Positions 1 through 6,076 of a stretch of 6,300 nt of DNA are shown in pieces. The notes under the pieces are model-generated. The model saw only the letters and a list, made by a program, of their open reading frames with translations, was not told the DNA's origin and did no database searches. Position 1 is the stretch's first letter, and the number at the start of each line of letters is the position of its first letter. Both the position numbers and the translations under genes were made by a program. The stretch lies in NCBI GenBank assembly GCA_004566265.1, contig SPLB01000345.1, positions 1-6,300 on the forward strand, read 5' to 3'. The stretch comes from Paracoccaceae bacterium (GTDB taxonomy: Bacteria; Pseudomonadota; Alphaproteobacteria; Rhodobacterales; Rhodobacteraceae).

Positions 1-61
1 GCGCTGGTTTGGGATTGGTGCGCATTTGGCAACAGAAGGCACAGGGTGAAAGTCAGCAACA

Positions 62-538
62 CTAAAAGGACGTAAAGTGGTGCCGTGTCACGGGAATGTC
101 ACGCGCCTTCAAAACCTCTTCCCAGGCTTTGCCCGGCGGTTGCACCGCAGGCGGCAGATTGTGGCGTGTTCCGGGTTTGGTGTGAATGGTGGTGCGGGTC
201 GAGAAATCCCACCGCGTTGTCAGAGCGATACGCTCAATTTCTGCGATGAGAATGTGGCCTTCGCTGCGCGGACAAGACCAAGCCAGATGGTCGTTGTCTA
301 GAACCAGCTCTGCCCTTGGGTTTTGGATAATCTCCCAAAGCGCAGGCAGAGCGGGCAGTGTCAGAAACCCCAGAACCCACCATGTTGCCCCCATAACCAT
401 CCAAAGCACGGCAAGTAGCAGGAGCCATGCGCCAAGCCCCAAGAGCGCCGCCAGCGACCGGGCATCGCCTTGATAGGTAAAGGGCGGCAGGTCCGCCCCT
501 GGTTGTTCGTTCAGGTCAGGGTCAGTTTTATCAGGCAT
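62..538 (-). CDS. Small two-helix membrane protein with C-terminal soluble domain (hypothetical)
   Basis: I cannot assign a function. The 158-aa product has a polar, proline- and acid-rich N-terminus (1-27), two closely spaced hydrophobic stretches (about 28-48 and 50-70) that look like a transmembrane hairpin, and a soluble C-terminal part (about 75-158). That part alternates short beta-like strands, contains a TRWDFSTRTT segment and ends in HHFTSF. The layout (helix hairpin, then a small beta domain near the membrane) resembles bacterial PH-like membrane proteins; this is inference from pattern only. The ATG at 536-538 overlaps the end of pepN by 8 bases, and the sequence upstream offers only a weak GGTGAG-like ribosome binding site. 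Translation is therefore probably coupled to pepN, and the two genes should share a transcript. No clear hairpin terminator is seen between its stop and the left edge. That the gene is real is well supported; its role is unknown. Confidence 0.85.
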   Translation of the reverse strand: MPDKTDPDLNEQPGADLPPFTYQGDARSLAALLGLGAWLLLLAVLWMVMGATWWVLGFLTLPALPALWEIIQNPRAELVLDNDHLAWSCPRSEGHILIAEIERIALTTRWDFSTRTTIHTKPGTRHNLPPAVQPPGKAWEEVLKARDIPVTRHHFTSF

Positions 539-3098
539 CGAGAATACGGCTCACCATTTCATTGGTATCGCGGCTGAGGCCTTCGGTGGACAGAATGCGC
601 TCCAACTCGACACGCATTGTCGCCTGACGCGCACTGTCGTAGCGTTTCCAGGTTTGGAAAGCTGCGCACATACGCGCCGTGGTTTGCGGGTTGAGCGCAT
701 CGAGCGCGATTAGTTTTTCCGCAAGCAGCTGATAGCCAGCGCCGCTTGCCTGATGGAACCCCGCATGATGGCCCGCCAGCGCGCCCATCACGGCGCGGAA
801 ACGATTGGGGTTCTTGATGTCAAACAGGGTATGGTGGCACAGCGCGCGCGCAGTGTCTGCTGCAGCCTCGGGACGGGCCATGGACACTTGCAAGGCAAAC
901 CATTTGTCCATCACCAGACGATCGTCTTTCCACTGTTCGAAGAACGCGGCGGATTGGTCCGCGCCTTTTTCGATCCGCAACAGACAGGCAAGTGCAGAAA
1001 GCTGCAGCGTCATATTGTCGGCAGCTTCATACTGTTTGGCAGCGGCTTCACCCCCATCAGTGCGCGACAACAAGCCAAGGATCGCGGCGTTCAACGCGCG
1101 TTTTCCGGCCCCCTCTGCATCCGGGACATAAGGCCCATCAACGGTTGTTGCCGCATAGAGGCGCGGCAGGCTGTCGGCCATGGCCTGCGCCAAGGTCTGC
1201 GAAAATGTCTCGGCTGCGTCGTGAATGGCGTCTGGATCGGGCGTGGTGCCTGCGTCATGCAGGGCCTGTGCGATCTCAGATTGGCTCGGCGGGGACAGCA
1301 CCAGCGCCCGGAAGGCCGCATCCAGCGTGTCATCGCGCACCAGCGACATCAGCGCCTCCAGATAGGCTGCATCAGGGGCAGCCCCGTGGGTGATCATGGC
1401 GATCCGTGCCTCGCGCGCCAAAGCCCGCCCGGCTTCCCAGCGGTTGAAGGGGTCGGTGTCATGGGCCAGCAAAAAGGTGCGTTCTGTTGCCGATGTCTCG
1501 CGTTCCAGCACCACAGGCGCGGAAAATTCGCGCAAGATCGAGGGGATGGGGCGTGCGTTCAGCCCTTCAAAGGTAAAGCTCTGCTCGGCCTCGGTCATTT
1601 CCAGTACGGTGGTCGGGACAATTTCCTTCCCCGCATCGTTCAACAGACCCACTGCAATCGGGATCACACGCGGGTTTTTGACATTCTGACCGGGTGTTGG
1701 GGCAATAGACTGCCGGAATGTCAGCGTGAAGCTGCCATCTTTATAGGTGTCCCGCACGTTGAGGCGCGGTGTGCCCGCGTCAGAATACCAGCGTTTGAAC
1801 TGGCTCATATCGCGTCCGGTGGCGTCTTCGAACACTTTGAGCCAGTCCTCAATGGTGCAAGCCTGACCGTCGTGGCGTTCAAAGTACAGGTCAAGCGCCT
1901 TGTAGTAGGCCTCATCGCCCACAAGGCGCTTTAGCATGCCAATGACTTCGGCACCTTTTTCATAGACGGTCGCCGTGTAAAAGTTGTTGATTTCCTGGAA
2001 TTCCTCCGGGCGCGGCGGGTGCGCCAGTGGCCCGCTGTCTTCGGGGAACTGCCGCGCGCGCAGGTCGATCACATCCGTGATCCGTTTGACGGGCTCAGAG
2101 CGCATGTCCGCAGTGAACTGTGCATCGCGGTAGACGGTCAGCCCTTCCTTCAGACAGAGCTGGAACCAATCCCGGCAAGTGATCCGGTTCCCGGTCCAGT
2201 TGTGAAAATACTCATGGGCAATGATCGCTTCGATACGTTCGAAATTCATATCTGTGGAGGTCTCGGGACTTGCCAGAACGCAAGAAGAGTTGAAAATGTT
2301 CAACCCTTTGTTTTCCATCGCCCCCATGTTGAAGTCATCTACAGCGACAATATTAAACACGTCTAGGTCGTATTCACGACCGTAGACCTCTTCGTCCCAG
2401 GTCATGGATTTCTTCAAGGCTTCCATGCCAAAGGCGCATTTGTTTTCATCGCCGGGGCGGACCCAGATATTCAATTCCACATCCTTGCCCGAAGCCGTGG
2501 TAAAGCGATCCGGGTGATTGATCAAATCGCCCGCGACCAGTGCAAACAGATAGGCGGGTTTGGGCCAGGGATCGTGCCATTCAGCAAAGCCGTCGCCGGT
2601 TGCGACCGGGTTGCCATTGGACAGCAGCACCGGTTCTGCCCCTTCAATCCGCACGTTGAATGTGGACATTACATCTGGGCGATCCGGGTAGTAGGTTATT
2701 TTTCGAAACCCTTCCGCCTCGCATTGGGTGCAATACATACCGTTTGACATATACAGCCCCTCGAGCGCGGTATTGGCGGCTGGGTTTATCAGGACCTCCG
2801 CCTCCCAGGTGAAGGGTTGATCTGGCACATCGTCACATTGCAGACCGCCGTCAATCAGGCGCGGTTCGACAGGTGTGCCGTCAATTTTTGCTGACAGCAA
2901 TTCCAGCTGTTCACCATGGAGAAAAAAGCGTGAATCGGCAGCGCCCTGGCGCGGCGCAAAGCGGATCTTGGAAAAAACACGGGTGGCTTCGGGGGCCAGT
3001 TGGAAGGTCAGTTCCACACGTTCGACCTCAAAGCCAAAGGGCGTGTAATCCTTGAGGTAAAAGGTCTTTGGTGCGGTGGCTGGGTTTGCGTTTTTCAT
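531..3098 (-). CDS. pepN: Aminopeptidase N (M1 family zinc metallopeptidase)
   Basis: Cytoplasmic M1 aminopeptidase that removes N-terminal residues from peptides, completing protein turnover and peptide use. The 855-aa length is close to E. coli PepN (870 aa). Visible hallmarks are QCEAEGFR at 125-132, which supplies the acid that binds the substrate amino group; the exopeptidase motif GAMEN at 259-263, preceded by Met258, which matches the E. coli S1-pocket Met260; and HEYFH at 295-299. By family knowledge His295, His299 and Glu318 (in LKEGLTVYRD) bind zinc, Glu296 is the general base and Tyr379 the transition-state tyrosine. All are present. The order is an N-terminal beta domain (about 1-190), catalytic domain (about 190-440), a beta-sandwich (about 440-545) and a long alpha-helical C-terminal domain. 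The ATG at 3096-3098 is preceded by AGGAAGAGG (3111-3103 on this strand), a good Shine-Dalgarno. It is transcribed divergently from glcB and overlaps the membrane-protein gene at its 3' end. No lesion was seen. Confidence 0.98.
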   Translation of the reverse strand: MKNANPATAPKTFYLKDYTPFGFEVERVELTFQLAPEATRVFSKIRFAPRQGAADSRFFLHGEQLELLSAKIDGTPVEPRLIDGGLQCDDVPDQPFTWEAEVLINPAANTALEGLYMSNGMYCTQCEAEGFRKITYYPDRPDVMSTFNVRIEGAEPVLLSNGNPVATGDGFAEWHDPWPKPAYLFALVAGDLINHPDRFTTASGKDVELNIWVRPGDENKCAFGMEALKKSMTWDEEVYGREYDLDVFNIVAVDDFNMGAMENKGLNIFNSSCVLASPETSTDMNFERIEAIIAHEYFHNWTGNRITCRDWFQLCLKEGLTVYRDAQFTADMRSEPVKRITDVIDLRARQFPEDSGPLAHPPRPEEFQEINNFYTATVYEKGAEVIGMLKRLVGDEAYYKALDLYFERHDGQACTIEDWLKVFEDATGRDMSQFKRWYSDAGTPRLNVRDTYKDGSFTLTFRQSIAPTPGQNVKNPRVIPIAVGLLNDAGKEIVPTTVLEMTEAEQSFTFEGLNARPIPSILREFSAPVVLERETSATERTFLLAHDTDPFNRWEAGRALAREARIAMITHGAAPDAAYLEALMSLVRDDTLDAAFRALVLSPPSQSEIAQALHDAGTTPDPDAIHDAAETFSQTLAQAMADSLPRLYAATTVDGPYVPDAEGAGKRALNAAILGLLSRTDGGEAAAKQYEAADNMTLQLSALACLLRIEKGADQSAAFFEQWKDDRLVMDKWFALQVSMARPEAAADTARALCHHTLFDIKNPNRFRAVMGALAGHHAGFHQASGAGYQLLAEKLIALDALNPQTTARMCAAFQTWKRYDSARQATMRVELERILSTEGLSRDTNEMVSRILDA

Positions 3099-3162
3099 CG
3101 CGCCTCTTCCTGACGTGGCTCAGTTGTTCCAAAAGTAGTGGTAGGATGCGCCTCGACGTGCG

Positions 3163-3191
3163 GCAAGGAAAAGCGCAAGGAAAAAGCGCAA
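3163..3191. repeat. Short tandem repeat GCAAGGAAAAGC (two and a third copies)
   Basis: Two adjacent near-identical units are visible: GCAAGGAAAAGC at 3163-3174 and GCAAGGAAAAAGC at 3175-3187 (one extra A), followed by a partial GCAA at 3188-3191. On the pepN strand this gives TTGC boxes at 12- to 13-base spacing. It lies about 65-95 bases upstream of the pepN start, in the non-coding gap. It could be a regulator binding array or simply replication slippage in an A-rich stretch; the sequence alone does not decide. Confidence 0.7.
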
Positions 3192-3204
3192 TCTCTGGGA
3201 TTAT

Positions 3205-3234
3205 TTGAAACAGCTGCGGAAAAATTGGTAAGAA
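3205..3234 (+). promoter_or_regulatory. Weak candidate sigma70-type promoter for glcB (distal)
   Basis: TTGAAA at 3205-3210 matches five of six -35 consensus bases. The hexamer TAAGAA at 3229-3234 (spacer 18) matches only three of six -10 bases. If used, transcription would start near 3241, leaving a leader of about 70 bases before the glcB ATG. Alphaproteobacterial promoters often diverge from the consensus, so this is only a candidate. Confidence 0.25.
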
Positions 3235-3237
3235 CTT

Positions 3238-3266
3238 TTGACCGCCATTGTTGCCGATAGGAAACT
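3238..3266 (+). promoter_or_regulatory. Weak candidate sigma70-type promoter for glcB (proximal)
   Basis: TTGACC at 3238-3243 matches five of six -35 bases. At the ideal 17-base spacing the hexamer GAAACT (3261-3266) matches three of six -10 bases. Transcription would begin near 3273, about 37 bases before the ATG at 3310. If this is right, the TTG that opens the longest glcB frame is part of a -35 box and not a start codon. The poor -10 keeps confidence low. Confidence 0.25.
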
Positions 3267-3298
3267 TTTCCGCTATCTGGGCAACGAACTGGATCTAC

Positions 3299-3304
3299 AG
3301 GAGG
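3299..3304 (+). promoter_or_regulatory. Ribosome binding site that fixes the glcB start
   Basis: A perfect AGGAGG lies five bases before the ATG at 3310-3312. Neither the TTG at 3238 nor other in-frame start codons upstream have anything comparable, so this site decides the start of malate synthase G. Confidence 0.9.
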
Positions 3305-3309
3305 CAAAG

Positions 3310-5430
3310 ATGCGGGATCTTCACGGGATGAAAGTGGCAGCGGAACTGGCGGAGTTTGTTGAGGCGAAGGCCCTGCCGGGCACTGGCGTGACGGCGGATG
3401 CTTTCTGGGCCGGGCTTTCAGGCCTTGTGAATGGGCTTGGCGATGAGAACCGCCGACTTCTGGCCAAACGCGCTGACATTCAGGGGCAGATCGACGCCTG
3501 GCATGTGGCCCGCAAAGGGCAGCCCTGGGATGCTGACGCCTATCAGGCCTTTCTGCGTGAGATCGGCTACATACAGTCCGAGGGCGCGGATTTCGAGATC
3601 GACACCGCCAATGTTGACGACGAGATAGCCCATGTCCCGGGACCGCAGCTGGTTGTGCCAATCACCAATGCCCGTTTTGCCTTGAACGCAGCAAACGCGC
3701 GGTGGGGCAGCCTTTATGATGCGCTTTATGGCACTGATGCCATGGGAGATTTGCCAACGGGCAAAGGCTATGACGAGGCACGCGGCGACCGGGTTATTGC
3801 ATGGGGCCGTTCTTTCTTGGATGAGACGTTCCCACTGGACGCAGGGTCGTGGGAAGAGGTCACCGCACTCGCAGTGGTCGGCGGTGCCCTGAGCCCGGCG
3901 CTGAAAGACGTGGCACAATTTGCGGGGCACGTAGGACCCGCCGCGGTACCGAACCGCGTGCTGCTGAAAAACAATGGCCTGCACGTGATTGTCGAAATCG
4001 ACCCCAATGGTCAGATTGGCGGCACAGATAAGGCGGGCATCAACGACATCACCATGGAGTCAGCGCTCTCAACCATTATGGACTGTGAAGATTCCGTTGC
4101 TTGTGTCGATGCCGAAGACAAAGTTGTGGCGTACTCTAATTGGCTGGGTCTGATGAAGCGCGACCTAGCAGAAGAGGTCACTAAGGGCGGCAAGACCTTC
4201 ACCCGCGTTCTGAACGATGATGTGTCCTATATGACACCGGCGGGCGAAGCCGCGACCCTTAAGGGGCGATCTTTGCTGTTGGTTCGCAATGTTGGACATC
4301 TGATGACGAATCCCGCCGTGCTCGACAGCGAAGGTCGCGAAGCAGGCGAGGGCTTTCTTGATGCGATGATCACTGTGTTAATCGCCATGCACGACCTTCA
4401 GGCGGACGGCGGCAATTCGCTGAATGGGTCGGTTTATGTGGTGAAGCCGAAAATGCATGGTCCGGAAGAGGTCGCTTTTGCGGTCAAAATTTTCGATCAT
4501 GTCGAGGACGCTCTGGGTCTGCCGCGAAATACGGTCAAACTTGGCATTATGGACGAAGAGCGTCGCACCTCTGTCAACCTCCGGGAATGTATCCGCGCTG
4601 CAAAGTCCCGCGTGGCATTTATCAATACCGGGTTCCTTGACCGCACCGGCGATGAGATCCACACCTCTATGGAGGCGGGCGCAATGGTGCCAAAGGGCGT
4701 GATGAAATCCACCCCTTGGATTGCCTCTTATGAGGATCGCAATGTCGATATCGGCCTGGCCTGTGGCTTGAAAGGTCGCGCGCAGATTGGCAAAGGTATG
4801 TGGGCGATCCCGGATCGCATGGGGGAAATGCTGGACGCGAAAATCGGCCACCCGAAATCTGGCGCAACCTGTGCCTGGGTTCCGTCGCCCACCGCTGCAA
4901 CTCTGCACGCAACCCACTATCACGGCGTCAACGTACATGCGGTTCAGGACAGTCTGAAAGCGGGCGGAGCCCGCGGTACGCTCAGTGATCTTTTGACCGT
5001 GCCGATTATGCAGGGTGAGACCCTCTCGCCCGAGGAAATCACCCGCGAGGTCGAAAACAACGCCCAGGGTATTCTTGGCTATGTCGTGCGATGGGTTGAT
5101 CAGGGTGTTGGATGTTCCAAGGTGCCAGACATAAACGATGTGGGCCTCATGGAGGACCGAGCGACCTGTCGGATCTCGTCCCAGGCGCTTGCCAACTGGC
5201 TGCATCACGGTGTTGTCAGCGAAGAGGACGTGATGGCCGCAATGCAGAAAATGGCCGCTGTTGTGGACGCGCAGAATGCGTCCGACGCGTCTTACGCGGC
5301 AATGGCGCCGGGCTTTGATGGCGTTGCTTTTCAGGCCGCTTGCGATCTTGTGTTCAAGGGGCGCATTCAGCCCTCGGGCTATACAGAGCCGGTTCTGCAT
5401 GCGCGTCGCCTTGAGCTAAAGGCTCAATAA
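3310..5430 (+). CDS. glcB: Malate synthase G
   Basis: Condenses glyoxylate with acetyl-CoA and water to give (S)-malate and CoA; a cytoplasmic, Mg-dependent, monomeric enzyme of the glyoxylate shunt and glycolate use. The 706-aa product aligns by eye with E. coli GlcB (723 aa) almost end to end, for example ALPGTGV at 21-27, [20 protein letters not shown] at 111-130, RNVGHLM at 326-332 and STPW at 467-470. Residues matching known E. coli sites are Arg326 (Arg338), the Mg ligands Glu416 and Asp444 (Glu427, Asp455), Cys602 (Cys617, oxidation-prone) and the catalytic base Asp616 in LMEDRAT (Asp631). The ATG at 3310 is chosen for its perfect AGGAGG and because [17 protein letters not shown] matches the usual family N-terminus; a TTG at 3238 would add 24 unsupported residues. 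It is divergent from pepN and followed by a terminator and a GlcG-like gene. The full catalytic set is intact. Confidence 0.98.
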   Translation: MRDLHGMKVAAELAEFVEAKALPGTGVTADAFWAGLSGLVNGLGDENRRLLAKRADIQGQIDAWHVARKGQPWDADAYQAFLREIGYIQSEGADFEIDTANVDDEIAHVPGPQLVVPITNARFALNAANARWGSLYDALYGTDAMGDLPTGKGYDEARGDRVIAWGRSFLDETFPLDAGSWEEVTALAVVGGALSPALKDVAQFAGHVGPAAVPNRVLLKNNGLHVIVEIDPNGQIGGTDKAGINDITMESALSTIMDCEDSVACVDAEDKVVAYSNWLGLMKRDLAEEVTKGGKTFTRVLNDDVSYMTPAGEAATLKGRSLLLVRNVGHLMTNPAVLDSEGREAGEGFLDAMITVLIAMHDLQADGGNSLNGSVYVVKPKMHGPEEVAFAVKIFDHVEDALGLPRNTVKLGIMDEERRTSVNLRECIRAAKSRVAFINTGFLDRTGDEIHTSMEAGAMVPKGVMKSTPWIASYEDRNVDIGLACGLKGRAQIGKGMWAIPDRMGEMLDAKIGHPKSGATCAWVPSPTAATLHATHYHGVNVHAVQDSLKAGGARGTLSDLLTVPIMQGETLSPEEITREVENNAQGILGYVVRWVDQGVGCSKVPDINDVGLMEDRATCRISSQALANWLHHGVVSEEDVMAAMQKMAAVVDAQNASDASYAAMAPGFDGVAFQAACDLVFKGRIQPSGYTEPVLHARRLELKAQ

Positions 5431-5442
5431 AACTTTCACTTT

Positions 5443-5475
5443 GGCCGGGTGAACATTCCGGCCTTTTCGGTTTTT
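5443..5475 (+). terminator. Rho-independent terminator after glcB
   Basis: GGCCGG (5443-5448) and CCGGCC (5458-5463) form a six-pair, all-G/C stem with a nine-base loop. The stem is followed by TTTT-CGG-TTTTT (5464-5475). It begins 12 bases after the glcB stop codon. It should end or reduce transcripts before the GlcG-like gene, which would then rely on read-through or its own promoter in the short stretch 5476-5498. The interrupted T-tract suggests that termination may be partial. Confidence 0.75.
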
Positions 5476-5498
5476 AAAACACACATCGAAAATCAATT

Positions 5499-5511
5499 GG
5501 AGGAGCTCCTC
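5499..5511 (+). promoter_or_regulatory. Shine-Dalgarno of the GlcG-like gene inside a perfect palindrome
   Basis: GGAGGAG at 5499-5505 is a strong ribosome binding site six bases before the ATG at 5512 and selects that start over the GTG at 5449. The 12 bases at 5500-5511, GAGGAGCTCCTC, are a perfect palindrome abutting the start codon. In RNA, GAGG and CCTC could pair as a four-base stem with an AGCT loop and hide the ribosome binding site. Confidence 0.85.
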
Positions 5512-5937
5512 ATGACTCTCACTCTGGATAAGGCGCGCAATATGATTGCCGCTACCCGCGCCAAGGGGCGCGAAATGGGGCTGAAACCCCTGTCGGTTGC
5601 CGTCCTTGACGCTGGCGGCCATGTGCTTGCTTTTGAACGCGAAGACGGCGCAAGCCCAGGCCGTTTTGCCATTGCAAAGGGTAAGGCGTATGGCGCGGTG
5701 ATGCTGGGCATGTCCGGCTCTGCTCAGATGGCGCGTGCAGAGCAGCAAGCCTATTTTATGGCAGCTGTAAACGGCGTTTATGGTGGCCAAGTTGTTCCTG
5801 TGCCCGGCGGCATTTTGTTGCGCGACACATCCGGTTCGGTGATCGGCGCGTTGGGCGTGACCGGCGACACATCAGATAATGACGCAGAAGCCGGGAAAGC
5901 CGGCGCCGAGGCCGTCGGCATCACGGCAGAGATCTAA
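5512..5937 (+). CDS. GlcG/HbpS (DUF336) family protein
   Basis: A 141-aa protein of the GlcG/HbpS family, some members of which bind heme or cobalamin-type ligands while GlcG itself has no settled biochemical role. Diagnostic features are SVAVLDAGGHVLAFERED (28-45), the segment RFAIAKGKAYGAVML (51-65), and the glycine-rich C-terminal part VPVPGGILLRD (95-105) with GSVIGALGVTGDTSDNDAEAGKAG (108-131). Together these give the expected alternating helix-sheet fold. There is no signal peptide, so it should be cytoplasmic, unlike secreted HbpS of Streptomyces. The length is close to E. coli GlcG (134 aa). The ATG at 5512 is chosen for the GGAGGAG site; the frame is open back to a GTG at 5449, but that GTG lies in the loop of the glcB terminator and the added residues are not family-like. 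In E. coli glcG is next to glcB in the glycolate operon, and adjacency is kept here with reversed order. A role in glyoxylate or glycolate handling is inferred from context. Confidence 0.93.
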   Translation: MTLTLDKARNMIAATRAKGREMGLKPLSVAVLDAGGHVLAFEREDGASPGRFAIAKGKAYGAVMLGMSGSAQMARAEQQAYFMAAVNGVYGGQVVPVPGGILLRDTSGSVIGALGVTGDTSDNDAEAGKAGAEAVGITAEI

Positions 5938-5959
5938 TCCGCCCAAAACTCGGGTGTTG

Positions 5960-5984
5960 CAGACGCACATAGTTTGTGCGTCTG
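5960..5984 (+). terminator. Strong hairpin after the GlcG-like gene, possible terminator
   Basis: CAGACGCACA (5960-5969) pairs perfectly with TGTGCGTCTG (5975-5984) around a five-base TAGTT loop; two further G-T wobble pairs can extend the stem. It lies 22 bases after the stop codon, where a terminator is expected. It has no T-tract after it (TGCACAGG follows), so it is not a textbook intrinsic terminator. It may stabilise the 3' end, act in factor-assisted termination, or be a DNA binding palindrome. Confidence 0.55.
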
Positions 5985-5987
5985 TGC

Positions 5988-6029
5988 ACAGGTGCCTGCG
6001 CCAGCCTTGGGAATTGCGCGCACACCTGT
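5988..6029 (+). promoter_or_regulatory. Second long hairpin upstream of the C26 amidotransferase gene
   Basis: ACAGGTG (5988-5994) pairs with CACCTGT (6023-6029). After a two-base CC bulge, TGCGC (5997-6001) pairs with GCGCA (6018-6022). This gives 12 Watson-Crick pairs with a 16-base loop, starting three bases after the previous hairpin ends. It could be part of an mRNA leader, part of a termination zone, or an operator. No known riboswitch class was recognised. Confidence 0.45.
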
Positions 6030-6034
6030 CGATA

Positions 6035-6071
6035 TCTAGTCTCCCCCAAACCTTGAACACTAGACGGAGAC
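6035..6071 (+). promoter_or_regulatory. Alternative helices around the C26 gene ribosome binding site
   Basis: Two inverted repeats overlap. TCTAGT (6035-6040) can pair with ACTAGA (6059-6064), leaving the ribosome binding site free. GTCTCC (6039-6044) can pair with GGAGAC (6066-6071), which covers the GGAG Shine-Dalgarno at 6066-6069 seven bases before the GTG start. Because the left arms share two bases and the two helices would otherwise interlock, they exclude each other. Six-base arms can arise by chance, so a switch is only a hypothesis. Confidence 0.3.
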
Positions 6072-6076
6072 CAGAC

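Larger units (their letters stand above)
3099..3309. promoter_or_regulatory. Divergent intergenic region between pepN and glcB
   Basis: This 211-bp gap separates two divergently transcribed genes and must hold promoters for both unless glcB is read from elsewhere. It is visibly more A/T-rich than the flanking coding sequence, especially at 3165-3275. It contains a 12/13-bp tandem repeat, a pair of AACTTTT direct repeats 30 bp apart, and several weak sigma70-like hexamers. Toward pepN, an AATAAT-like -10 (minus strand, 3205-3200) lacks a recognisable -35 partner at normal spacing. Nothing here encodes a convincing small protein. The in-frame extension of glcB back to a TTG at 3238 lacks a ribosome binding site and family similarity. 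Confidence 0.6.

Noticed and set aside
1..49. Possible C-terminal tail of a plus-strand gene (RWFGIGAHLATEGTG, stop at 47-49) entering from the left edge
   Set aside because: Fifteen codons are too few to judge. The residues look plausible but match no family I recognise, and other frames in 1-61 are also open. No feature is claimed.
753..1934. 393-codon open frame on the plus strand, antisense to pepN
   Set aside because: It lies wholly within the clearly real pepN gene. Its translation is rich in Arg, Gly, His, Gln and Cys with no recognisable domain, as expected for an antisense shadow in GC-rich coding DNA.
3200..3205. AATAAT-like -10 hexamer on the minus strand as a pepN promoter
   Set aside because: It matches five of six -10 bases, but no acceptable -35 hexamer lies at 16-19 bases; a lone -10 in an A/T-rich gap is not sufficient.
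3095..3661. 188-codon minus-strand frame across the pepN-glcB gap and the glcB 5' end
   Set aside because: It is proline-, arginine- and serine-rich, overlaps the glcB coding start in antisense, and occupies the region that must contain the pepN promoter and ribosome binding site.
4378..5400. 340-codon open frame on the minus strand, antisense to glcB
   Set aside because: It is embedded in malate synthase G, has low-complexity basic composition without recognisable motifs, and mirrors the codon bias of glcB.
5449..5511. Upstream GTG start for the GlcG-like gene, giving 162 aa
   Set aside because: The GTG lies in the loop of the glcB terminator hairpin and lacks a ribosome binding site, whereas the ATG at 5512 has a strong GGAGGAG.
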